Made by a program: the position numbers and the translations under genes
The notes under the pieces: model-generated
What the model saw: the letters and a program-made list of their open reading frames with translations, nothing else
What the model was told of the DNA's origin: nothing
Database searches by the model: none
NCBI GenBank assembly: GCA_016717145.1
Contig: JADKGD010000064.1
Span: forward strand, 1-6,506
DNA: 6,506 nt
Source of the DNA: Saprospiraceae bacterium
GTDB taxonomy: Bacteria > Bacteroidota > Bacteroidia > Chitinophagales > Saprospiraceae
Direction: 5' to 3'
In this document: in pieces, positions 1-6,289 of the stretch
How positions within the stretch are numbered: position 1 is the first letter of the stretch
Layout: each line of letters opens with the position of its first letter

Positions 1-342
1 GGTGAAAACCTCAATGAGCGGGATATTTAAACTCAATGCCAGGGCTTTTGCAAAAGAAACACCTACAATCAAGCTACCTAAGAGTCCGGGTCCTCTGGTA
101 AAAGCTATTGCATTTAAGTCAGCCAAAGAAATACCAGCATCTGTTAAGGCCAAATCAACTACAGGAATAATATTGATGAGGTGTTGCCTACTGGCCAATT
201 CAGGTATTACGCCGCCAAACGCCTGGTGTACTGTTTGATTTGCAATTCTATTGCTCAATACAACACCGTTTTTTATAATCGCTGCACTTGTATCGTCACA
301 GGAAGACTCAATTGCTAATAAAATGATATTATTTTTTATCAA
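1..342 (-). CDS. tsaD: TsaD, tRNA N6-adenosine threonylcarbamoyltransferase (N-terminal part)
   Basis: On the minus strand, 114 codons stay open from a TTG at 342-340 to the left window edge, so the 3' end is missing. The translation starts with an ASKHA-fold phosphate-binding stretch (LLAIESSCDDTSAAII), followed by VHQAFGGVIPELASRQH and TRGPGLLGSLIVG. These are hallmark TsaD/Gcp/Kae1 segments, and the histidine in VxxxGGxxPELASRxH belongs to the family's conserved set. From knowledge of the family, the protein joins the TsaB and TsaE partners to transfer threonylcarbamoyl from its adenylate onto A37 of ANN-decoding tRNAs in the cytoplasm. The start is uncertain: an in-frame TAG lies five codons upstream of the TTG, and no ATG falls between. 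TTG gives the usual short lead before LLAIESSCD. The gene is divergent from the one at 481. Confidence 0.95.
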   Translation of the reverse strand, partial: MIKNNIILLAIESSCDDTSAAIIKNGVVLSNRIANQTVHQAFGGVIPELASRQHLINIIPVVDLALTDAGISLADLNAIAFTRGPGLLGSLIVGVSFAKALALSLNIPLIEVFT

Positions 343-383
343 GATTAATTGAATTAACTATTGGGATTAATTTTTTTTAAATA

Positions 384-417
384 TTTTTGCTAATGATACG
401 CCAAAAGTATTACTTTG
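384..417 (+). promoter_or_regulatory. Candidate promoter for the 481-2404 operon
   Basis: TTTTTG (384-389) and TTACTTTG (410-417) are separated by 20 bases. This fits the Bacteroidota sigma-A layout of a -33 TTTG and a -7 TAnnTTTG, with one mismatch in the -7 box. It would give a leader of roughly 55 bases before the ATG at 481. It overlaps the opposite-strand box for tsaD. Confidence 0.4.
402..409 (-). promoter_or_regulatory. Candidate -7 box for tsaD
   Basis: Read on the minus strand this is TACTTTTG, a perfect match to the Bacteroidota -7 consensus TAnnTTTG. It lies about 60 bases before the proposed tsaD start. No TTG was found at the expected -33 spacing, so the call rests on the -7 box and the divergent layout. 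Confidence 0.4.
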
Positions 418-480
418 TGCATCAATTTAATATTATAAAACATAAAATCATATTTAATAACATTATTTTAATAGCACTTT

Positions 481-1068
481 ATGAGAAAGGGAATAAATCT
501 TGCATTATTTTTGATAACTTTAGTTTTGACTTACTGGCTGTATAAATCTGTTAAGGAGCCGATCGAATTTCATGCAGAAGCAGATAAACGTAAGGATGCA
601 GTAATTACTGTTTTGAAAAAATTGCAGGTGGCACAGGATGTTTACAGAATGGTCACGGGTGCTTATGCAAGTAATTTTGACACTTTGTCTAAAGTACTTA
701 ACAATGGAAAAATCGAAATTGTAAAATTGGGAGAGGATCCTTCAGACCCGGGAAATCAGGATAAATTTATTAGAACCGTTTCTTATAAGGTAGCAAAAGA
801 CTCGTTATTCAGCCTTTTGAATGGTGATATTAATATAGATTCATTAAGATATGTTCCGTATGGTGAAGGTAAAGTATTTGACATAGCTGCAGATACACTA
901 ACCTACCAAAATGCGCTGGTAAATGTGGTGCAGGTGCAGACCAGATTTAAAGATTTTATGGGGATATATGCTGACCCAAGATATCAAAAATATGATTCAT
1001 ATTACGATCCTGAAAAGGCTTTGAAATTTGGTGATATGAATTCACCAAACACCAATGGTAACTGGTAA
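481..1068 (+). CDS. Conserved Bacteroidota membrane-anchored protein, pseudopilin-like N-terminus, unknown function
   Basis: The 195-residue protein starts with a short basic end (MRKG) and one hydrophobic segment (about residues 5-21). The rest is hydrophilic and probably periplasmic. Residues about 35-72 form a predicted long helix leading into VTGAYASNFDTLSKVL. This recalls the layout of type II/IV pseudopilins, where a hydrophobic helix is followed by a 'Y..G.Y...F..L' turn, but no prepilin peptidase site is evident, so the likeness is only suggestive. The C-terminus (FGDMNSPNTNGNW) resembles one I recall from a conserved Bacteroidota family found beside DUF3822 genes. Its function is unknown to me. 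The ATG is the first in the open frame and lies behind a promoter-like pair. The DUF3822 gene follows 8 bases after the TAA, which suggests co-transcription. Confidence 0.8.
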   Translation: MRKGINLALFLITLVLTYWLYKSVKEPIEFHAEADKRKDAVITVLKKLQVAQDVYRMVTGAYASNFDTLSKVLNNGKIEIVKLGEDPSDPGNQDKFIRTVSYKVAKDSLFSLLNGDINIDSLRYVPYGEGKVFDIAADTLTYQNALVNVVQVQTRFKDFMGIYADPRYQKYDSYYDPEKALKFGDMNSPNTNGNW

Positions 1069-1076
1069 TTTAAATT

Positions 1077-1877
1077 ATGTACCAAAGAGATTTTGAAGCT
1101 ATTCATCAGGAAGGAAATTTTATACTGTCTGTCGTTTTAATGGCGGACAGTTTTTTTTATGGAATTTATGGACAAAACAATAATACTTTGAATGTCCATA
1201 AATCATATACGAATGTCCATTTTAGTGATGTTGCTTTAGTATCAAAAATCAAGGATGACCTACAGTTGAAGCGAATTTTTGATAAAATTGAAATTATCGT
1301 TATGTCGGGAAATTCTCACTTTCTCCCTTATCAAAACCATGAATTAATCAATCAATTGCCGGGCCTTGAGCTTAAAAATAAAAAAACTCAAAAGTTTCAA
1401 GGTATGGAAGTGTTTTCATATTTTGGTATATCACGCCATCAGGAATCTTTATTGAATTTCTTATTTGGAGAAGGTAAATACGAGATACACCATTTTTCCA
1501 ATCTTCTTGCTTCATACTATATATATGAATAGGCACCTGTTTTTCACGCCCACATTGAGCAAAATGAATTATTTATTTATTACCAGATTGGAGGGACCTT
1601 AAAGTTTTACAACTCTTTCAAAACATCGGGAAATAATGATGTCCTGTATTTTATTTTGGCTGTATGTAAACAATATAATATTAATCCTGCATTACAAATG
1701 TTAACAATAAGTGGTTGGGTAGAAGAAGATTCTGCATTATTTGACTTATTAAACAACTACATACCAAACATAAAGTTGGAAAATAACAGACAAATGATTT
1801 TGGCAGGTAATCAAGACCAGAGTCAGTTAAAACCTCATTACTATTTTGCTCATTTTGCAGCATCTTTATGCGCATAA
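1077..1877 (+). pseudogene. DUF3822 family protein, interrupted by an in-frame TAG
   Basis: From the ATG at 1077 one reading frame runs to the TAA at 1875-1877. It holds 266 codons, close to the usual DUF3822 length, broken only by a TAG at 1530-1532. The 151 residues before it (LSVVLMADSFFYGIY near the start) and the 114 after it (APVFHAHIEQNELFIYYQ, then GGTLKFYNSFKTSGNNDVLY) look like the two halves of a DUF3822 protein. The motif around 'L.fyNsF....dvlYf.L' is typical of the family. Function is unknown; I recall the fold as ASKHA/actin-like, but I cannot confirm that here. The gene is sandwiched between the 481 gene and rsmD and overlaps rsmD by 10 bases, an arrangement common in Bacteroidota. 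The TAG could be a true nonsense mutation, a sequencing error, or a readthrough site. TAG also ends two other frames in this window, so genome-wide recoding is unlikely. Confidence 0.8.
1124..1158 (+). terminator. Terminator-like hairpin inside the DUF3822 gene
   Basis: ACTGTCTG (1124-1131) and CGGACAGT (1144-1151) pair over 8 bases with one G-U pair around a 12-base loop. They run straight into eight T's (1151-1158). This has the form of an intrinsic terminator, yet it lies 47 bases into coding sequence that also translates into normal DUF3822 residues. It may be a chance structure or a polar attenuator upstream of rsmD. Confidence 0.3.
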
Positions 1878-2404
1878 TAAGCGGGAAATTTAAGGGCAGA
1901 AGATTTATCCCGCCTGCCAGGAATTGGCCAACACGGCCTACGACAGACATGGCTAAAGAAAGCCTTTTTAATATATTAAACAATAGGATAGACTATGAAG
2001 AAACTATAATGCTTGATTTATTTGGTGGAACAGGAAATCATTGTTATGAATGTGTTTCAAGGGGTTGCAAGGATGCAACTTATGTAGACAATTTTGGAGC
2101 ATGTATTGGATTCGTTACAGGAATTGTAAAGGAGTTGAAATTGGAATCAAATGTAAACATTATTAAATCAGATGTATTCAAATTTTTAGCAAAAAATGTG
2201 AAACAATACACTTATATTTTTGCTGACCCACCATATGATTTAAAAAGATTAAATGAATTGCCTGATGAAATTTTTACAAAAGATACATTAGCTGAAGGCG
2301 GACTGTTGGTTATCGAACATAGTACCAATCATGATTTTACATTACACTCAAGATTTGTAGAAGAACGAAAATATGGAGCTACATTACTTAGTTTTTTTCA
2401 ATAA
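1868..2404 (+). CDS. rsmD: RsmD, 16S rRNA (guanine(966)-N2)-methyltransferase
   Basis: The 178-residue protein has the usual RsmD length and motif order. It opens with MRIISGKFKGRR, then RPTTDMAKESLFNIL (residues 23-37), which is diagnostic for the family. The SAM-binding motif I is LDLFGGTGN (49-57), followed by an acidic residue (D74) that should contact the SAM ribose. The catalytic N-methyltransferase motif IV is DPPY (120-123). Known family members methylate N2 of G966 in the small-subunit rRNA during 30S assembly in the cytoplasm. The ATG overlaps the end of the DUF3822 frame by 10 bases, so translation is probably coupled; the TAG in that gene could reduce rsmD expression. Two oddities are Gly in place of the usual Ala in DLFAGTG, and four cysteines between residues 59 and 79. 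Confidence 0.93.
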   Translation: MRIISGKFKGRRFIPPARNWPTRPTTDMAKESLFNILNNRIDYEETIMLDLFGGTGNHCYECVSRGCKDATYVDNFGACIGFVTGIVKELKLESNVNIIKSDVFKFLAKNVKQYTYIFADPPYDLKRLNELPDEIFTKDTLAEGGLLVIEHSTNHDFTLHSRFVEERKYGATLLSFFQ

Positions 2405-2472
2405 AAAAGTAAACAGTTACGGTAAATTGATTTAAACTAAAAAAATATTAAATATACTTTAACACTTTTTTA

Positions 2473-2480
2473 TATATTTG
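2473..2480 (+). promoter_or_regulatory. Candidate -7 box for the DUF5103 gene
   Basis: TATATTTG matches TAnnTTTG and sits 36 bases before the ATG at 2517, in a 112-base AT-rich gap after rsmD. No TTG is present at the -33 position. A short tandem repeat (AGTATAAA twice, about 2491-2506) lies between the box and the start. The gap suggests that the DUF5103 gene has its own transcript. Confidence 0.45.
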
Positions 2481-2516
2481 ACCGTTTTTGAAGTATAAAA
2501 GTATAAAACAAACTTA

Positions 2517-3932
2517 ATGAAAATATATATTATCATATTCCTTTTTATCCAAACTTCACTTGGCGCCATAACGGACTATCCATTCGAGTTTAAAAATGCT
2601 GTCTATGACGAGTATATAAAATCTGTAAGTCTCGAAGTAAATAACTTACCGACCAACTTTCCCGTACTTGCTTTAAATTCATCTTCCTACGTCATGTTAA
2701 AGTTTGATGATTTGTTAAACGAAGAGAGATCTTTTTATTACAAAATCATTCATTGTGATAAAGACTGGAAGCCATCAAGACTTTCAGAAATAGAGTACAT
2801 CATTGGGTATAATGACGAAAGAATGAGAAACTACAGCTATTCGGTCAATACTAAAACACAATATCTTCATCACTGGCAACAAATACCAAATAAGGACACA
2901 AAGCTAAAGGTTTCAGGTAATTATCTGTTAATAGTCTATGAGGACAAGATTGACTACCCAATGCTTACGAGAAGATTTATTGTATCAGAAAATAAAGTTC
3001 AGGTAAATATAAATGCCATTTATCCTGGTGATGTAGAGAATATAAGATTTAAACAGGAAATGCAGGTTAATATTAACTTCGAGAAATTTAAGATGCGAAA
3101 TCCGTTGGAAGAAATTTCACTTTTGATGTTACAAAATGACAACTGGTACGTGGCTGAAGAGTCCAAACCTTCCTTTTTTAGCGGCACAATATTAAAATTT
3201 AATAAATTGAAGACTTTTGATTTTTGGGGTCTTAATGAGTTCAGACAGTTTGATACACGGACTTTGTTCCGATTGGGAAGAGGCGTTGATTTTATAGAGC
3301 GAAACCTAAAAAGTGTAGATGTACTGCTCATGCTGGACGAACCGCGAAGAGACAAAGTATATCTCAATACTTTTGATTTTAATGGGAGATTTGTGATTGA
3401 CAATTTTGAAAGATTAAACAACAATACGATTACACAAGCCCTCGATGCGGTGGTGTCAAACATTAAAAATGATAAAGACCTTCGCCAGACACAAAAGGAT
3501 TCTTTTGTAAATAGCATTATAACCCGCGATCCGCTCCTGGATAATGAATACAAGGCAGAAGAACGCAATATACGATCGGACTATACCAATGTTACGTTTG
3601 TACTTAAAGATGATTTATATCTGAAAGACGAATCGATATATGTTTTTGGGGCTATGAATAACTGGCTTCCAAACGAGGATTATCTGATGAAATATGACGA
3701 TAGCCGTGGTGTATACTCTACGACAGTTCCCCTCAAACAGGGTTTTTACAATTACTACTACGGTTTGGTAGACCCCAAAGACAATTTTGATTTTAAAACC
3801 ATGGAAGGCAGTTGGTCTGATACTGAAAATGATTACCAAACCATAGTATACTATCGAGGGCTGGGCGACATTTATGATCGTATCATAGGCTTCGAAACCT
3901 TTAATACTTCAGCTTCAAGACTCATCAGGTAA
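2517..3932 (+). CDS. Type IX secretion system plug protein (DUF5103)
   Basis: The 471-residue protein begins with a signal peptide (MKIYIIIFLFIQTSLGA), so it is exported. The N-terminal domain carries the DUF5103/T9SS_plug signature: HCDKDW (79-84), PSRLSEIEYIIGYND, NTKTQYLHHW, and SGNYLLIVYED (133-143). A middle segment has NEFRQFDTRT. The C-terminal domain (about 355-471) has a beta-sandwich-like run with YVFGAMNNW, LKQGFYNYYYG (from 406), TENDYQTIVYYR, all typical of the family. From published T9SS work, the Plug protein closes the periplasmic side of the SprA outer-membrane translocon in one of its states. That role is inferred here by family membership. It is slightly longer than many homologues but shows no break. 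It stands alone, with its own -7 box, and faces a convergent gene 90 bases downstream. Confidence 0.9.
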   Translation: MKIYIIIFLFIQTSLGAITDYPFEFKNAVYDEYIKSVSLEVNNLPTNFPVLALNSSSYVMLKFDDLLNEERSFYYKIIHCDKDWKPSRLSEIEYIIGYNDERMRNYSYSVNTKTQYLHHWQQIPNKDTKLKVSGNYLLIVYEDKIDYPMLTRRFIVSENKVQVNINAIYPGDVENIRFKQEMQVNINFEKFKMRNPLEEISLLMLQNDNWYVAEESKPSFFSGTILKFNKLKTFDFWGLNEFRQFDTRTLFRLGRGVDFIERNLKSVDVLLMLDEPRRDKVYLNTFDFNGRFVIDNFERLNNNTITQALDAVVSNIKNDKDLRQTQKDSFVNSIITRDPLLDNEYKAEERNIRSDYTNVTFVLKDDLYLKDESIYVFGAMNNWLPNEDYLMKYDDSRGVYSTTVPLKQGFYNYYYGLVDPKDNFDFKTMEGSWSDTENDYQTIVYYRGLGDIYDRIIGFETFNTSASRLIR

Positions 3933-3949
3933 TGCGCTATAGTTAATTT

Positions 3950-3990
3950 GTGATTCATTTTAAAGGATTATTGTTGTCAAATATTGTGCA
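3950..3990. repeat. Left copies of two 11-base words flanking the CPBP cassette
   Basis: GTGATTCATTT (3950-3960) recurs at 5206-5216, and AATATTGTGCA (3980-3990) recurs at 5287-5297, in the same order and orientation. Both copies lie outside the minus-strand CPBP gene and the eroded gene. They could mark the edges of an inserted piece, but the distances between the two words differ (30 versus 81 bases) and no target duplication is proven. Confidence 0.3.
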
Positions 3991-4022
3991 ACTGTATCGA
4001 TGTTGTGTGCTGTCATTCTTCG

Positions 4023-4718
4023 CTATGGTACTTCAACCTGTCTATGTCGTTTTACAATTAAATAGTCAACTATAAGTACAGATATTTTTGGAAATAAAAG
4101 CATTGTAAAAAAAGCAAGATAAGAAATCGTCACGGTTGGTGGCGGTGCTGCTAATGTCAAAATGTGATTGCCTGTAACATTTTCAGGGAAAATATAATTT
4201 TGTGTCAAATTCCAACCAAAATGAATTGCAAAGGGAATGAGTAATGAAAATGTTCTTGCATATGAGTAAGCTAATAAAAGTCCCATAGCAAATGTGAAAG
4301 TGAAAAGAATAGTCATTTGTGTCAAATTGCCCCAAACTCCTGCATTTAACCAATGCAATACAGCAAAAAATATAGATGAAATAATAACAGCTTTGGGTTG
4401 TCCGATTTTTTTAATTAGAATGTAAAGTAAAGCACCTCTGCAAAGTAATTCCTCTGTCAAAACTGTCCTAAACTGATACCAAGTTTCAAGTAAAATTGAC
4501 TTAGTTGTCAACGATTGAGAAATTGTGTATTCTTCTTTTGCAAAGTACATTCGCAACAGAAAAGCTGTCGCAGAAAGTATGGCAGAAGCTAAAAAAAGGA
4601 TTGTGAAATATTTGAGTCTATCTTTAGTAGGGGTCAACCCTAAAACTGATAGGTTCCCTTTCTCAAAAAACCAAATTAGTAACCAGGAAATTGCAAGCAG
4701 TCCAATTAGTTGTAACAT
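4023..4718 (-). CDS. CPBP family intramembrane glutamic endopeptidase
   Basis: The 231-residue protein is strongly hydrophobic, with about six to eight membrane segments. It holds the CPBP (CAAX protease and bacteriocin-processing, Abi) motifs in order: EExxxR as EELLCR (E89, E90, R94), FxxxH as FAVLH (F118, H122), and HxxxN as HFGWN (H166, N170). All the catalytic-type residues are present, so it should be an active membrane protease. The substrate is unknown; relatives include prenyl-CAAX endopeptidases, bacteriocin-immunity proteins and anti-sigma factor proteases. The ATG lies at 4718-4716 after an A-rich leader without a clear ribosome binding site, and the stop is TAG. It is convergent with the DUF5103 gene and lies 49 bases downstream of a decayed gene on the same strand, with which it may once have been co-transcribed. 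Confidence 0.92.
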   Translation of the reverse strand: MLQLIGLLAISWLLIWFFEKGNLSVLGLTPTKDRLKYFTILFLASAILSATAFLLRMYFAKEEYTISQSLTTKSILLETWYQFRTVLTEELLCRGALLYILIKKIGQPKAVIISSIFFAVLHWLNAGVWGNLTQMTILFTFTFAMGLLLAYSYARTFSLLIPFAIHFGWNLTQNYIFPENVTGNHILTLAAPPPTVTISYLAFFTMLLFPKISVLIVDYLIVKRHRQVEVP

Positions 4719-4767
4719 TTTATTTTTTTAAAGTTTAGGGGGCTGTCTACTCTATGTGCAGTTGTAT

Positions 4768-5193
4768 TTACTTCTTGTCCCATATTTTATCAAGCCTGCT
4801 TAATGAATCCAATCTTAAATATTTTGTTGTAGGTAAGTTAAATTCAATTTTGCTTATTGTTGAGTCATGCTGTCGATTTTAACCTTTGTCGAAATCTTCG
4901 TCAAGGTCGAAATACTGTTCAGATATAGCATGTCGCCTGTTTTGTTATAGTTTAAAATGTCCACGTTGCCTTATCCACCATCACCGCCTGTTTGAGAAAC
5001 AAAGTCAGCTTGAACAATTTTATTTTTTTCCTTGTCAAATGTAAAATGAAATAAATTGTCATAACCAACTTCGTCATCGTGAATAAACTGTTTTACCGAT
5101 ATAAGCTGATACACTATCTATTGAAATGTCGGTTTGAGCAGATAAAAAAGTTGATGCAAATAGTATCGAAAGGATGATTAGGAATTTTGTCAT
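4768..5193 (-). pseudogene. Eroded gene for a small exported protein
   Basis: On the minus strand an ATG at 5193-5191 (or 5214-5212) opens a clear signal peptide, MTKFLIILSILFASTFLSAQ, then TDISIDSVSAYIGKTV. The frame then hits TGA. After a one-base shift near 5084 it continues as IHDDEVGYDNLFHFTFDK, with a TAA at about residue 73. It then returns to the first frame near 4926 as ISEQYFDLDEDFDKG, meets a second TAA, and ends in SKIEFNLPTTKYLRLDSLSR before the TAA at 4770-4768. The total is 142 codons. Two compensating shifts and two stops indicate real decay rather than one base-calling error. I do not recognise the family; the product was probably periplasmic or secreted. It lies directly upstream of the CPBP gene on the same strand. 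Confidence 0.65.
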
Positions 5194-5254
5194 TGGTTTC
5201 GTCTCGTGATTCATTTAATGAACAGATAAAAGAAAATAAAAGTTTTGCTTAATT

Positions 5255-5262
5255 TATCTTTG
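5255..5262 (+). promoter_or_regulatory. Candidate -7 box upstream of the BRO-like gene
   Basis: TATCTTTG matches TAnnTTTG exactly. It lies about 130 bases before the BRO-like start, which would give a long leader containing two palindromes. No -33 TTG is at the right spacing, so support is weak. Confidence 0.25.
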
Positions 5263-5281
5263 CCATTCAGAAATAGACGAT

Positions 5282-5297
5282 TGCACAATATTGTGCA
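5282..5297. repeat. Perfect 16-base palindrome, possible operator
   Basis: TGCACAATATTGTGCA is a perfect palindrome about 100 bases before the BRO-like gene and about 90 bases upstream of the eroded minus-strand gene. Its right two-thirds repeats the word at 3980-3990. A dimeric regulator site or an element end are both possible. Confidence 0.4.
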
Positions 5298-5330
5298 GAA
5301 TTGGGCATATCAACCCCATTTTAAAAATAT

Positions 5331-5354
5331 CATTTTCCTGAAATCAGGAAGATG
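5331..5354. repeat. Imperfect 24-base palindrome upstream of the BRO-like gene
   Basis: CATTTTCCTGA (5331-5341) and TCAGGAAGATG (5344-5354) are inverted copies with one mismatch and a two-base centre. The site is 37 bases before the ATG at 5392, a good place for an operator of a phage-type regulator gene. No terminator-like T-run follows directly. Confidence 0.35.
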
Positions 5355-5562
5355 ATAAAAGCATTAATTTATTGTTTTTTAATACAAAATGATGAGTGAT
5401 AAAAACAGCTTTTTGAAGACAAAAAAGTGAGAACCATTTGGGATGCAGACCAGGAGAAATGGTATTTGTCCATAATTGATGTAATAGCAGTGCTTACTGA
5501 AAGTGTAGATGCAAATGCCTATTGGCGAAAGTTAAAACAACGGCTCAAAGAAGAAGGAAATG

Positions 5563-5587
5563 AAACCGTGACGAAATGTCACGGTTT
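5563..5587. repeat. Perfect 10-bp inverted repeat inside the BRO-like gene
   Basis: AAACCGTGAC (5563-5572) and GTCACGGTTT (5578-5587) form a perfect stem with a GAAAT loop. It lies in coding sequence for NETVTKCHGLKM, a stretch that resembles other BRO proteins, so the pairing may be a chance product of the codons. No T-run follows. Confidence 0.5.
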
Positions 5588-5986
5588 GAAAATGCTTGCC
5601 CAAGATGGAAAAATGAGAATGACTGATGTAGCTGATACTGAACAATTATTTAGGCTTATACAATCCATTCCATCACCTAAGGCTGAGCCTTTTAAACTGT
5701 GGTTGGCAAAAATAGCTGCGGAAAGACTTGACGAAATGCAAGACCCCGAACTGACCATTGATAGAGCTCTATTCGAATACCAGCAGCTAGGCTACAGCGA
5801 AAATTGGATAAACCAACGATTAAAAAGTATAGAGGTAAGGAAAGAACTAACCGATGAATGGAAAAAGCAAGGGCTGAAAGAAGGGCAGCATTTTGCTACT
5901 TTGACCGATATTATTACCAAAGCCTGGGCAGGTAAAACCACCAAAGAATACAAAATATTAAAAGGCTTAAAAAAAGAAACCCCAAT

Positions 5987-6034
5987 GGTCGAAGTCTGCG
6001 ACTTCGATCCCATACATCCGGAATTTGCAATTCT
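5987..6034. repeat. Pair of short palindromes with TGC loops (REP-like)
   Basis: The first hairpin pairs TCGAAGTC (5989-5996) with GACTTCGA (6000-6007) around TGC, and extends to 5987-6009 with one G-T pair. The second pairs GAATT (6021-6025) with AATTC (6029-6033), again around TGC. The two lie end to end, and they begin where the BRO-like protein leaves its family sequence. This looks like a small dispersed palindromic element inserted into the gene. No second copy is in this window, so mobility is inferred. Confidence 0.5.
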
Positions 6035-6102
6035 ATAGGTTCCGAATTAGTAAAAACATGTATCTTCGATATAGATTTAATATAATCAAAGCATGGACAT
6101 AA

Positions 6103-6240
6103 AATAGTCAATCATATCGCTTTGCAATCCATTACTTTTATGATTGTAAGTAGGGTGCAGGAGCTTATTTTGGTCATGAAGACTTCGTTGATGCAGCATT
6201 GTTAGAGATAGATAATATCATTGGATTTGTAGAAAGTTGA
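6103..6240 (+). pseudogene. Possible C-terminal remnant of an unrecognised protein
   Basis: The frame ending at TGA 6238-6240 encodes GAYFGHEDFVDAALLEID then NIIGFVES, which reads like the end of a globular protein and is closed by three consecutive TGA codons. Upstream in the same frame are a TAG (6151-6153) and, beyond it, SYRFAIHYFYDCK back to a TAA. There is no start codon or body of a gene. I do not recognise the family. The opposite strand is also open here, so the coding claim is weak. Confidence 0.25.
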
Positions 6241-6289
6241 TGATGAATTACAAAGCTGTCCGGCTCTTTAGACGGATTCGTAAAATATT

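Larger units (their letters stand above)
5392..6038 (+). pseudogene. BRO-N/antirepressor-like protein, frameshifted at the 5' end and truncated at the 3' end
   Basis: From a GTG at 5427 an open frame of 203 codons encodes a BRO-family protein: IWDADQEKWYLSIIDVI (residues 4-20), MTDVADTEQLFRLIQSIPS (65-83) followed by PKAEPFKLWLA, then WINQRLKSIEVRKELTDEW (127-145). The same frame reads KQLFEDKKVRT just before the GTG, the typical family start, but TAA at 5400-5402 blocks it. The ATGs at 5389 and 5392 lie in another frame. One extra A in the five-A run at 5401-5405 would join them as MSDKKQLFEDKKVRT. Relatives I recall continue some 60-80 residues past LKGLKKE; here that tail is replaced by TPMVEVCDFDPIHPEFAIL at a palindrome pair. 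BRO proteins are DNA-binding phage or mobile-element proteins, often called antirepressors. This copy is probably inactive or starts at GTG. Confidence 0.8.

Noticed and set aside
2..238. Plus-strand open frame of 78 codons
   Set aside because: It lies antisense to tsaD, whose minus-strand translation carries clear family motifs.
1190..1220. Direct repeat GAATGTCCAT at 21-base spacing
   Set aside because: There are only two copies, they are in frame (NVH twice) in a coding region, and they are more likely a chance or local coding repeat than a CRISPR or regulatory array.
1530..1532. TAG as a recoded sense codon across the genome
   Set aside because: TAG ends the CPBP gene and the BRO-like frame in sensible places, so it seems to act as a normal stop.
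1681..1983. Minus-strand open frame of 100 codons
   Set aside because: It overlaps the end of the DUF3822 frame and the RsmD start, both better supported on the other strand.
3020..3568. Long minus-strand open frame of 182 codons
   Set aside because: It is fully inside the DUF5103 gene, is Ser/Leu-rich without recognisable motifs, and is a shadow of the real frame.
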